Shown here: positions 32,101 to 41,091 of the stretch, one piece after another
How positions within the stretch are numbered: the stretch's first letter is position 1
Layout: each line of letters starts with the position of its first letter
Origin: Bacteroidetes bacterium UBA7662
GTDB lineage: Bacteria > Bacteroidota > Bacteroidia > UBA7662
Assembly: GCA_002483345.1 (NCBI GenBank)
Contig: DLHS01000018.1
Span: 186,001-250,000, forward strand
Direction: 5' to 3'
DNA: 64,000 nt
Position numbers and translations under genes: made by a program
Notes under the pieces: model-generated
The model's input: only the letters and a program-made list of their open reading frames with translations
Told to the model about the DNA's origin: nothing
Databases searched by the model: none

Positions 32101-34799
32101 GCATTAAAATCATGCTGATCCAGATAAAACCGGAAACGATAAACGCCCCCGTTGAATAAATTGGGTCGGGTTTGTAAACTGATGACTTTACTGCTGTTAG
32201 CCAAAATGGTATCCTGAATTGTTTCAACTCCCAGAAGTTGATTATTCATATAAACATTCAGGGATGCACCATAAACCGGGTCGGTACCATAATTTCTCAG
32301 ACGCAACTGCAACAGTTGATTCGTGTCAAGTCCGCAGTTGGTAACCGGACTTACCAGACTGTCGATCGCCAGGTCGATAGCGGGAGCTGTGAATTCATAC
32401 GCTCCTATATCCGGAGTCGTTATGCTGCGCACCTGGCCGGCAATATCTTCCCCCAGCCAACTCAAGGCTATTCCTTTGTCATCGATCTGCGGAGAGGTAG
32501 GCATAGGATCGGACAAGCTGGAAAAAACCGGATTCAGGTTACTTCCAACCGTATCAAAACCAAAGGTTGAACGCCAGACCTGTATAGAATCATAATCAGC
32601 GACGGGGCTGTTTACCCGGAACAACGGTCTGTTCGCGCCGATGATGAAATAATTATTGTTTTGAATGTTTGCTTTCGTAAATATTTCAGGAATACTGACA
32701 GTAAACGCTCTGAAACCGGCTGGCATACCTGTGGTTCCGTTAGGATATGCCGTGATTATGTTATTGAATACAATCAGACTGTCAATAGCAGGATTAGTTG
32801 CTGAGCCACCGGAAATGTAGAATGCTGCACAGGTAGTACTCGTAGAAGCCGAGTTAACCCCTATCAGTACCGTATTATTCACGATTTCCAGGTAATCTCT
32901 CGGGTTTGGAGGCGAAGTTGTACTGCTTTGTACCGCCGTAAAAGTTAATCCTGAGAGAATGCCCGTGGTGCTACTCATGCTGGGCGATTGGAAAGCAGCA
33001 ATATAATTGTTGTAAACCCTGTTAGACGCGGAACTGCTTCCGTTGGCGTCATATATAAAAATCGGATAACGTGAAATACCGCCTGTGATACGGTTGTTGT
33101 ACAATTGCAGACGGGTTAATCCTCTGACCTGAATACCCGATCCTGAGGTGGTAGTGCCGTTAAAATCACGGACAAGATTATTTCTGACTACCAGAGAATC
33201 CTGATTGGTAAAATATATACCATCAATTTTATAGGCTGTAAGCTCATTGTCCTCCACCACATTCAGATAGGGATAAGGCAAGCCTCCTTCTCCATAAACA
33301 GGATGAGCAAATCCATTGAAATAATTCCCCTTTATCAGATTATTACCTGATGAGGTAATACCAAGCGCCCTGTTGAAGTCTTCAACGGCTCCCAATGAAT
33401 CAATAAAAGAGCATTCCGTTATTTCATTGAACCCAGCTCCTCCCTTGAGATGCAATACATAGGTATCGCTGGTATTGGGAAGTACGTTGCGTACAAAGGT
33501 CAGTTTTTGGAGCTTTACATAATCCGCGCCATTTAAAGCCATGTTCTCGGAAGGTAAAACAGCGACATTGTTATATATCCGGACTGCTCCCGGCGCCTGA
33601 GCGGCACCACTGATGGTTACCACCTTCCCTGGCCCTGCTCCCGGAATGGCTGACAGTTCAAACGGCCCCGTGTAGTTTCCAGCTGCCAGGTCGAGATTTA
33701 CGGCTCCCAGAACCCCGCCACAACTCACCGCCTCCAAAGCTGCCTGAAGAGTTGTAAAATCGGATGAAGGAGTGCCTACCGTATAAGTACCTGTTGGTAT
33801 TGCCAGACAAAAATTGCGCTGTATACTGTCATTGGCAGTGTTCTGATCCGGTCCTTGTCCATTGACACTGCTGATCCAGGCACGAATCTCAACAGCTCCT
33901 GAGGCTGGCATGGTAACAGGGTTCAGAAAGGTAAATTGGGCTCCTGTGGCGGGAGCCAGATTCCCTGTCCAATTGTAGCTCATAGGAGTACCATTGTTCA
34001 GGCTTATATTAACCGTTGCGTCAGTGATTGCATTTACACCCTGATTGAACACATCGAGCACCGGTAATTGTATACTTCCTGAAGCAACCGGTGGCTGTGG
34101 TGAAATAAGCGCATCGATTCTAAGATCTCTTTGCAAAGGCACAGAATAGTAAATACGGACGTTTGGTCTCTTTTTTCCATCACTTGTCGTGTTATTCAGA
34201 ACCGCATTGAAGGATGTTGAACCGGTTACCCCTACTATCATGTCCTGCGTACCATTGGTAACATACCAACTGAATTTAGCCGTTCCATATGGGGAACTCC
34301 CTCCGATCTGATTCTCAGTCGCTATTTCCAGTCCGCCTCCTGTATAAGTAAAAGGAGTATTCAAATTAAACTGCACCCAACCCGGGACACCAGGTATGGT
34401 TGTATTGCTGTTCTGATATACCAGGGTATGCGTCGATAAAATACTTGTCCAGGCAGTAGTGGTAGGCAAGGGTGGTGTCTGAGAAGAATTCGCCATATAC
34501 AGACTCAGCGTCAATGGAGAGGCAGGCACTGTGGCGCCAGCGTTGTGTTTTTCAAATGCAATGGCGGTAATCGTGGCCCCGGCAGGAATACCAAGTGCCG
34601 AAAGCTCTCCAGCCGTCAAAAGCATATTCCCTCTGTTTGAGCGCGTCCCGGAGTTGGAACTGGCCCGGTAAACCGGTACAAAGGCACTTGCTGTACCCGT
34701 CACAGTATCGGTTCCTGTACCAACCTGAATAAAAGTCTGACCACTAACTTCAGAACAGGCCACACAAAACAGCAGCCACAGCATAAACAATCTTCTCAT
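29118..34799 (-). CDS. Giant T9SS surface protein A (beta-helix, MAM-like and CARDB-like domains)
   Basis: 1,893-aa secreted protein. Signal peptide MRRLFMLWLLFCVACSEVSG from the ATG at 34799. An N-terminal lectin- or adhesin-like region (about 20-215) is followed by a CARDB-like segment, then a right-handed beta-helix (about 330-690, for example NNLIKGNYFNGF). IDDIRF- and IDDLHL-ending regions in the middle look like MAM-type jelly rolls. The tail is a type A sorting domain (TYPNPADAKVFMTWEE, PNGWYSYQISS, KIMVRH). It differs from the tails of B and C. Likely a T9SS-exported adhesin or matrix protein; an enzymatic role is not seen. Confidence 0.88.
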   Translation of the reverse strand: MRRLFMLWLLFCVACSEVSGQTFIQVGTGTDTVTGTASAFVPVYRASSNSGTRSNRGNMLLTAGELSALGIPAGATITAIAFEKHNAGATVPASPLTLSLYMANSSQTPPLPTTTAWTSILSTHTLVYQNSNTTIPGVPGWVQFNLNTPFTYTGGGLEIATENQIGGSSPYGTAKFSWYVTNGTQDMIVGVTGSTSFNAVLNNTTSDGKKRPNVRIYYSVPLQRDLRIDALISPQPPVASGSIQLPVLDVFNQGVNAITDATVNISLNNGTPMSYNWTGNLAPATGAQFTFLNPVTMPASGAVEIRAWISSVNGQGPDQNTANDSIQRNFCLAIPTGTYTVGTPSSDFTTLQAALEAVSCGGVLGAVNLDLAAGNYTGPFELSAIPGAGPGKVVTISGAAQAPGAVRIYNNVAVLPSENMALNGADYVKLQKLTFVRNVLPNTSDTYVLHLKGGAGFNEITECSFIDSLGAVEDFNRALGITSSGNNLIKGNYFNGFAHPVYGEGGLPYPYLNVVEDNELTAYKIDGIYFTNQDSLVVRNNLVRDFNGTTTSGSGIQVRGLTRLQLYNNRITGGISRYPIFIYDANGSSSASNRVYNNYIAAFQSPSMSSTTGILSGLTFTAVQSSTTSPPNPRDYLEIVNNTVLIGVNSASTSTTCAAFYISGGSATNPAIDSLIVFNNIITAYPNGTTGMPAGFRAFTVSIPEIFTKANIQNNNYFIIGANRPLFRVNSPVADYDSIQVWRSTFGFDTVGSNLNPVFSSLSDPMPTSPQIDDKGIALSWLGEDIAGQVRSITTPDIGAYEFTAPAIDLAIDSLVSPVTNCGLDTNQLLQLRLRNYGTDPVYGASLNVYMNNQLLGVETIQDTILANSSKVISLQTRPNLFNGGVYRFRFYLDQHDFNAGNDTLGVVVANERINQFPTVENFESVNPGLPAFENGWTSSAGTFRWFSQAGPTSTGSTGPDADHTTRSGSGRYLYVESSNGSAGSTAELVSPCLDLAALTHPMLEFWYHAYGADIYELQLFYQTSGPAWLPLDTLRGQQQFYSREPWKRHRMLLPANATRISFVVERGAGFEGDYAIDDIRFAEYPLEDPSVAAILSPADACSFGSNTDLKILLRNDGLNALAAIPVEVRIDQGTVLNLTHTPASAVQPGETDTAIFSLPLGFNTPNTAYLLQVNTSLGSDTEYELDTIRKTVVYLAAASMPYANSFETSGDWYAGGRNSSWERGVPTATLINSATAGTQIWATNLSGNYHFEERSWLQSPCFDFTNAVRPELSFRYRAYMTVNAGANVTYSTDGGQSWQVLGIVGSGSSWYNADSVVVSHGQPVWTGNQSGTNWLEARMSLGALRGNSSVIFRINFFSNANNIQGEGFAIDDLHLEEPANALIAGVDVTPGDNCTPITHSVAIYVPNPTAVANASVAYRTPTGPRSVTATFSPAAGAFLATVPAANWGEEIELQAVVSSILGNADTSALFRYVDGATKPVLGPDRTISNGGTVVLLDGFMYDSRLEVSAGGGENGQKLRFEVDAKRTGIVSALDVRLGRRTSVTVRYGNLYAPGFNGGKLVTAVVKPGALPDINGYSRVNFETPVMLMKGRRYMFEIETADSAALLLSAGQSATTVAATDSNLTVYHGLRFNQPNGTSAGFAIMNGAFIMEDPLDSVAWLDGSNILGTGKTLSIAITQDRDIQLEVNRGTCTLSDSILIRGTLSAPFIKRIISPESHPVGIGPHDVRIMLGNSGNTSTTPFEVTYNLNGSSPIIANTVSQPIPAGDSIQFTFSLPILFALQSNVVCVWISGSQDSLCKEVLFGGSVYNPGKLAVTTYPNPADAKVFMTWEEALHSETILKIFDALGREVYRREMAVDAHSVEIDTQVWPNGWYSYQISSKTKSASGKIMVRH

Positions 34800-34915
34800 A
34801 AAGAACTTTTGGATTTGCAATTTAGAGCGTAAAAATTTTAAATAAGATTAAACTTGACACGAACCTATTGGAATCATTCCAAACCTTAAAACAATGACAG
34901 ATAATGTCAAAAAAA

Positions 34916-34937
34916 AAGAGGCCCCGAAGGGCCTCTT
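34916..34937 (-). terminator. Intrinsic terminator of giant gene B
   Basis: AAGAGGCCC and GGGCCTCTT pair with a CGAA tetraloop. The minus-strand stem is followed by about nine T residues. It lies 19 nt after the stop at 34957. Confidence 0.9.
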
Positions 34938-34956
34938 ACTTTTCAGCTTATCTGAA

Positions 34957-37900
34957 TCAATGTTTGACAATAAGATTTCCGTGCTGTACCTGATCTGCAG
35001 CAATGAAGCGGTAGCTATAAATACCCGCTGCCCAGTTTTCAGTACGTACACTCTGAACATTGCCATTTTTCCTGTCAACAGCAATGGAGGCCACTACCCG
35101 TCCCAGTTTATCATGGATTTCGAGCAAACCCTTGCCGGCAAACTCATTGAACTCAAAGTTCACAAACGATTCAGCCGGATTAGGATATACATTACCAATC
35201 AAACGATTGTTCAGCAACAGATTCTCCACACTTACCGTAGATACAAGACTTACGCATGAAGTATCGTTTGAACGAACCAACTCATTCGGCATACCGGTCG
35301 TGTTGGCACACAATGCAACCGGACCGGCTGTAGTTGGCGTCCACGATACCGTAAAGGTATGTTGCAGTGAATCTCCCGGATTAATGGTTTGGGTAATGGA
35401 GTTGGTAACGATAGATACCCCGCCATTGATTCTGTACTCAACATCAAATCCCGAAGCAGGAACAGTTCCGTAGTTCTTCACAATCACCGTCACAGGAAGG
35501 GCAGTAGCACCATCCAATACTGTAGATGTAGTAGGACTTACAATTCTGCTCACCCCGATATCAGGATTCAGCTGAAGTGGATTTACCGTTACTGTAACCG
35601 TATCCGATTTAGTACAAACAGAGTCTGTAACCGTCACAATATAGGTAGTTGTGGTTGCAGGGCTCACTTTCAGGGTATCGCTGCTACCCACAACCGTTCC
35701 TCCCAATGTTGTCCACTGCGCGGTAAGCGCAGAACCATAGTACACTGTGCCAACCCACAAACGAGGGCTGCAACAAACTGTCCAGTTAGTACAGAAACCT
35801 TCTCCGTTTGTAATCGACAAATCAGTATTCGAAAGGCTGGTTGTTCCTGTAGCATACTGAGAATGGTATTGCAGATAAACACCATAGGTTGCACCGGCAG
35901 GAATTGCAAAACCACTCGTCAGATTCAAACGCATGATTCCTGCTGCTGTCGGATTAATCGTATAGGTTCCTTCCAGTGTCCAGGCAGCCTGATTCGCCTG
36001 CTGGCCATTCTTGGTACCGGAAATGTAGTAAACAGAAACAGTCTGGCTGCCTGTATTGAACGGATTGATATCAAATCCTGAAATGTACAAGGAACTTGTC
36101 GCTGTGGTAAGATCGAACATGAAACCACCGGCACAGTTGGTACCTGTTGCCGCAGCTGCATTACCCAGCGAGCCAGCAGCACCAAAACCGGTGCTAAGAA
36201 CCAAGGTAGCCGTATCGCCCTGAATGATAGTCGTGTCGTTGCCGGCACTTACTGTCAGGTAATCATCCTTGTAACGACCTGCAGCAAAGTTTGGCGCAAA
36301 GTTACCAAGGCTATCCCTGGCAATGATGGTCACGATTACAGCCTGATTCGCTGCAGGAGCAGCAGGTATGACACCTGTCCAGGTACCATTCAAAGAAGTA
36401 CCTGCCGTTCTGGTCAGGAGAATAACAGGTTGTTGTACCCCGGCTACGGTATAGCTGGCAGAAACACTGTCAATACCACGACCACCGTTGTTATCACGAG
36501 CATAAACCGTTACTGTACGGGCAGTTGCCACACACAAATCACCTGAAGGACTGATGTCAACAGAGTCGATGCTTGGCGGGAAAATATCCGGCAAAGCAAT
36601 ACCTGCAAACTCATAAGCACCCATATCAGGGGCTGTACCAGTGCCGGCAGGACGATTGTTTCCTGCATAGTCTGTATTCGGTGTGCCCAGGCTGCTGATT
36701 ACGACTGCACCGGACTCAATACCCGATGTAGTGCCTGCAGGAATATGAAGATCTGTAATGCTCACAAACGGTGGCAAACTGCGTCCTACCGGCGGAACCG
36801 ACAGGTTATCGTTGTTCGCGTTACCAACCGATGAAATCAGCTTCCAGTCTGCAACCGTAGCATAGTTACCACTACCAGCTGTTGTACCTACCCTGCCCAC
36901 AAAACATTGTGCATTGGTATCAACATGATACGCGTTGTTGTTCAGCGTAAGATTCGCAAAGTTGTATGCCGCAACAACCCATACCGCGTTAAACGACGAA
37001 ACAGGTGTTGTAGAGGTAGCATTCATCGCAAAGATGTTGTTGCGCACATCGCCTGTAACAGCAGTAGCTGTTACTCCGAAGGCCGCACCAGCTGCACCAG
37101 CTGTTGTCACATTCGTGTACGTACCATACAGATAAACACTGTTGTAATGAACACTATGCGCCAATCCACCTGCCAGGCGTATACCAAAGGCATTGTAAAG
37201 CTGGCTGGTGTTCGAGTAATTAACTGTTTTCAGGTCGTAGATAAGGTTGTTGTCTATCGTAACCGAATCACCCGACACTACATTGATACCATAAGCACCC
37301 CAGCCTCCGGTGTTCAGGTTCTTAACGCCCCAAACCGTGTTGCGGTTGATACGGACTCCACGAAGTGAGGTACCTCCCACTTCTATCGCCGCCTGGGTAG
37401 TGGCTGTAGGACTCACCAGATTAAAGACCTCGTTGTCACGAATACTCGCACCAACAAAGTTCTGAACATCAATACCACGGAAAATAACGAAAGATGCCGT
37501 GTCAAGAGAGCCAATACTGTTGTTCATCACCTGGATGTTCATGCCTGGGTTCGCAACCGTGTTGCGTGCATAAATACCATAGTAGGCTCTGGTAACCACG
37601 TTGTTCTGAATCGTCAGATCCAACATCGAATCGCCCGTTCCGGTAGTAGCTATCGCTGCTCCCTGGGCTGTAATACCAAATGTGGAAGTAACCGTATTCG
37701 TACCACCCACTATCTGCAGGTTCTTGAGTGTCGTATGCTCTACCGTCTCTCCCAGTATACTCCGCAACCAGACCACAGCACTGGTCGCAGCCGACGAAGT
37801 CGAACGAAGTGTCAGGTTACGGCTCGAAGTACCATTGTTTGAACCATCCAGAGTAAACCACTTAACACCCCGCAGCACAAACAAACCTGTGCTACCAGGG

Positions 37901-40881
37901 GCCGAACCTTCTACAACGACATTCGAACGCGTAACATCAGGCTTGAAGGTAATCGTATTCACAGAACTCACTCCGGGACGTCCCTGAATCGTAATAGGGA
38001 ATGTCTCAGAAGTACTGTACAACGAGTCTATCAGCAGGAAGGTCGCGGGACCGTTAACCAGACCCGAACTCAAAAAGTTAGCAGCAGCCGTAAGCGTAGG
38101 AAAATCAGCCGTACCACTTACACCAACCCGGTAGGTACCCGATACAACTGGCAATACCTTGTAGGCATAAACAGAAAACGGGGCAACTGCATTGTAAACA
38201 TACAAACCTGTACCACCCAAAGGTGACGTGGTGACCGTATTCGTAGCGTTACGAACAGCCACGTAATACTGGATCGTATCCATTGCCGCAACCCCGCCAA
38301 GCAAGGTGTAATTGACTGTAAAGGTATAGTTGTTGCCAGCTATCACCGGAACAGTATCCAGCTGCCAGATGCTCTGCGTGCTCTTCTTGTAGAACATACG
38401 CGCGGAGCCCGCAACCAATGAACTGCTCGAATCCGTGATGGAAGCCGTTACATAACGGTTCGGCCCAACCAGCGTATCCTGCAAAGTAGTCACTGATATC
38501 TGAGAAAAAATGGAACCCACAAATTCATAGGCTCCAATGTCAGGAGTTGTAAGTGAGCGAGGTGTACCGTCAATATCAGCAGGCACATAACTCAAGGGTG
38601 TTCCAAGGTTGTCGAATCCAACGCTGCTCGGAATCGGAGGATTTGTACTCAGGAAAACAGGGTCAATAGTTCTTGACAAAGTATCCCGGAATACACCCGT
38701 CTGCCAGTCAGTCAGGGCAACATACTCCGTTACAGGTGAGTTGTTCCTGAAGAAATTAGGGACTGTAGCGCCACCCATCCGGTAGTTATTGTGTGAACTC
38801 ACCAGACTGTCAATGATTGCTGTAATAGCTACACGGAACAACCTGAAGTTGGCAGGAAGACTTCCGCTGATCGGGTTTACCTCAATGTGGTTGTTGAAGA
38901 ACCCTATATAGCTGTAAGCAGGCAATGCGGCTGTTCCACCAAGTATATACACCCCACCCTGTGCAGTGGAGGTAGTAGTTGTATTCAAAGAGAATATCAC
39001 CGTATTATTGGCAATCTCAATCGCATCCCGGGGGCTTGGCGGCACAGAAGTAGTAGAGAATGTACCAGAGATATACAAGGGCGTCGGAATCATGGCAGTG
39101 CTGGTGATAGTCGACGCCTGAGAACCAGAAATAACATTGTTAACTACCCTGTTGGTATTAATAAAAGGAGAAATAGTATCCCCGTTAGGATTTGCAACCA
39201 ATATACCATAAGCAGACATAGGCCCGGTTATGCGGTTGTTTGACATATTCATACCATAGGTAGCAGATGTCCAGATACCGGCACCACCGGTAGATGTACC
39301 TGCAAAATTGGTGATGGTATTGGTCTCAATTGTTACAAAATCCTGATTCAGCGCATAAATAGCACGATAAGTATAGCTATCAAAAGTATTGTTCTGAATA
39401 TTGTTCTGCTGTTTGAATGGCAATGAACCTTGTCCTTCGAGGTAAGCAGCGTAATAGAACCCTTTGAAACTATTGTTCAAAATAAAGGCCGTACCTGCTC
39501 TGTAAATCAAACCAAGGTTGCTTGAGCTGGTCGACAAAGTCTGGTCATCGAATACACAACCAACAATCTGACCTTCATTGGAAGTAGGACCGTATACAAG
39601 CACCCCCTGTGCAGCAGCCGGAACCGTTGACCTGCGGAAGGTCATGTTCTGGAAAACAACTTTCGGGGTATTGTTAATCGTAAAGCTGGTGCGGGTAGTG
39701 GCGGCGGCGGCCGTATCACCCATAAGAATCACGTCGGAGGCTACTCCTGTGCTGCTTGCAAAAATAATCTGGTTTGCACCACCCGAACCAATAACATTAC
39801 TCAATGTATAAGCCCCGTAGTAAGTGCCCGGGTTTACATTAAAGGTTACAGAACCATTGATACCGCATTGATTAAGCGTATTGACAGCATCGGTGAAATC
39901 GAGGAAGTCAGCTGAAGGGCCGCCCAAAGTGAAAACACCACTGATGCCGGTACAGATGGTGACCGACAGGGTATCGTTACTCGTATTATTATCAGCACCC
40001 AATCCATTGGCGTTGGTTGCCCATACTTTCAGGGTATGGGTGCCCGGAGCCAGAATGTTTATGGGTGTGCTGAAACTATAGTTTTCTGATTGCCCCGGCC
40101 CCAGTACAGATGACAGGGAGTATCCATTCACCGTAATCGGTGCATTGTTATCCAACTGGTATCCGATATCGGCGGTAGCAATGGGGTCAGCTGCAGCATT
40201 CTGGATAACCATTTGTACGCTGTTGTTACCAATGGTGAGGTTGGCAGGAGAAATAAGGTTGGCAATCCTGACATCACGGCCTGTAGCAGGGCGGAATGAA
40301 ATACCTCCTGTAAACTGGCGTACGTGGTTGGTTGGTGTTGGAGGCGGGCCACCGTATCCGATATTAAAACCGGTATAAATGGTCACAAAACCATTGGTAA
40401 AAGTATCAACCCCTACAGGTGGCAGGTTGGTTGTAGTTCCGGTGTAAGCAAAGCTGCCCGTTGAACCACTTGTAATACCCACGGCAAAACCATACACACT
40501 ACCAGCATTCATCAATAAACCGCCGGGTATGACCACCGGTGAAAAAACAAATCCGTTAGCATTGGTAGTGGTACTATTTCCCAATACTGCCGGAAAAGCG
40601 GCATGAATCTGCGTCCAGGCTGGAGCCTGAATCGTAGGGGCACCATTGATAGGCGTGGTATTATACCAGGCCTGCAGGTTGGTTGAGGCACCCACTGTAC
40701 CATAAAGCGGTACCCAGATGGTGTCAAGAAACACACTGGAGATTGCTCTCAGGTTAAAAGTAGTCCCTCCTGCGCCGTTACCACCCAGCAATGGGGGTGA
40801 AGTAAACAACGAAAGTTGACCCGATGCATTCCCCGTAAAAAGGAACAACACCACAATTAGCAGTCGTAGATAGTTTTTCAT
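34957..40881 (-). CDS. Giant T9SS surface protein B (two beta-helix regions)
   Basis: 1,974-aa paralogue of protein C. Signal peptide MKNYLRLLIVVLFLFTGNASG (ATG at 40881). An N-terminal lectin-like region is followed by a CARDB-like segment with NANGLGADNNTSNDTL, then two beta-helix regions (about 340-800 and 930-1430), an Ig-like part and a CARDB-like segment. The sorting domain NVYPNPAESFVNFEFNEF ends in HGNLIVKH. The last 83 residues match protein C at 71 positions. Length and domain content resemble Bacteroidota adhesins. A terminator follows 19 nt after the stop. Confidence 0.9.
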   Translation of the reverse strand: MKNYLRLLIVVLFLFTGNASGQLSLFTSPPLLGGNGAGGTTFNLRAISSVFLDTIWVPLYGTVGASTNLQAWYNTTPINGAPTIQAPAWTQIHAAFPAVLGNSTTTNANGFVFSPVVIPGGLLMNAGSVYGFAVGITSGSTGSFAYTGTTTNLPPVGVDTFTNGFVTIYTGFNIGYGGPPPTPTNHVRQFTGGISFRPATGRDVRIANLISPANLTIGNNSVQMVIQNAAADPIATADIGYQLDNNAPITVNGYSLSSVLGPGQSENYSFSTPINILAPGTHTLKVWATNANGLGADNNTSNDTLSVTICTGISGVFTLGGPSADFLDFTDAVNTLNQCGINGSVTFNVNPGTYYGAYTLSNVIGSGGANQIIFASSTGVASDVILMGDTAAAATTRTSFTINNTPKVVFQNMTFRRSTVPAAAQGVLVYGPTSNEGQIVGCVFDDQTLSTSSSNLGLIYRAGTAFILNNSFKGFYYAAYLEGQGSLPFKQQNNIQNNTFDSYTYRAIYALNQDFVTIETNTITNFAGTSTGGAGIWTSATYGMNMSNNRITGPMSAYGILVANPNGDTISPFINTNRVVNNVISGSQASTITSTAMIPTPLYISGTFSTTSVPPSPRDAIEIANNTVIFSLNTTTTSTAQGGVYILGGTAALPAYSYIGFFNNHIEVNPISGSLPANFRLFRVAITAIIDSLVSSHNNYRMGGATVPNFFRNNSPVTEYVALTDWQTGVFRDTLSRTIDPVFLSTNPPIPSSVGFDNLGTPLSYVPADIDGTPRSLTTPDIGAYEFVGSIFSQISVTTLQDTLVGPNRYVTASITDSSSSLVAGSARMFYKKSTQSIWQLDTVPVIAGNNYTFTVNYTLLGGVAAMDTIQYYVAVRNATNTVTTSPLGGTGLYVYNAVAPFSVYAYKVLPVVSGTYRVGVSGTADFPTLTAAANFLSSGLVNGPATFLLIDSLYSTSETFPITIQGRPGVSSVNTITFKPDVTRSNVVVEGSAPGSTGLFVLRGVKWFTLDGSNNGTSSRNLTLRSTSSAATSAVVWLRSILGETVEHTTLKNLQIVGGTNTVTSTFGITAQGAAIATTGTGDSMLDLTIQNNVVTRAYYGIYARNTVANPGMNIQVMNNSIGSLDTASFVIFRGIDVQNFVGASIRDNEVFNLVSPTATTQAAIEVGGTSLRGVRINRNTVWGVKNLNTGGWGAYGINVVSGDSVTIDNNLIYDLKTVNYSNTSQLYNAFGIRLAGGLAHSVHYNSVYLYGTYTNVTTAGAAGAAFGVTATAVTGDVRNNIFAMNATSTTPVSSFNAVWVVAAYNFANLTLNNNAYHVDTNAQCFVGRVGTTAGSGNYATVADWKLISSVGNANNDNLSVPPVGRSLPPFVSITDLHIPAGTTSGIESGAVVISSLGTPNTDYAGNNRPAGTGTAPDMGAYEFAGIALPDIFPPSIDSVDISPSGDLCVATARTVTVYARDNNGGRGIDSVSASYTVAGVQQPVILLTRTAGTSLNGTWTGVIPAAPAANQAVIVTIIARDSLGNFAPNFAAGRYKDDYLTVSAGNDTTIIQGDTATLVLSTGFGAAGSLGNAAAATGTNCAGGFMFDLTTATSSLYISGFDINPFNTGSQTVSVYYISGTKNGQQANQAAWTLEGTYTINPTAAGIMRLNLTSGFAIPAGATYGVYLQYHSQYATGTTSLSNTDLSITNGEGFCTNWTVCCSPRLWVGTVYYGSALTAQWTTLGGTVVGSSDTLKVSPATTTTYIVTVTDSVCTKSDTVTVTVNPLQLNPDIGVSRIVSPTTSTVLDGATALPVTVIVKNYGTVPASGFDVEYRINGGVSIVTNSITQTINPGDSLQHTFTVSWTPTTAGPVALCANTTGMPNELVRSNDTSCVSLVSTVSVENLLLNNRLIGNVYPNPAESFVNFEFNEFAGKGLLEIHDKLGRVVASIAVDRKNGNVQSVRTENWAAGIYSYRFIAADQVQHGNLIVKH

Positions 40882-41032
40882 AAATGGAATTTGGACTTGT
40901 AATTTCAGGATATATCTCCCCTGAAAAGCCCGCCTGTCCATTAAAATGAAATTAAAATATTAAATCATGATTAAGAATTTACAATAATCAGTCAATGGTT
41001 TTAACTTTTTTGCTAAAAAAATTGAATAGAGT

Positions 41033-41069
41033 AAAAAAGCTGCCCCGGAAAATCCGGGACAGCTTTTTT
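41033..41069 (-). terminator. Intrinsic terminator of giant gene C
   Basis: A 17-bp stem (41033-41049 and 41053-41069, one mismatch) has an AAA loop, core GCTGNCCCGGA and A/T-runs at its base. It lies 22 nt after the stop at 41092. Confidence 0.92.
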
Positions 41070-41091
41070 AAACTCAAGGCTCTGCCTGTCT

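Noticed and set aside
29118..34799. Polysaccharide lyase function for giant protein A from its beta-helix
   Set aside because: Beta-helix alone is not enough; no lyase catalytic motif was seen.
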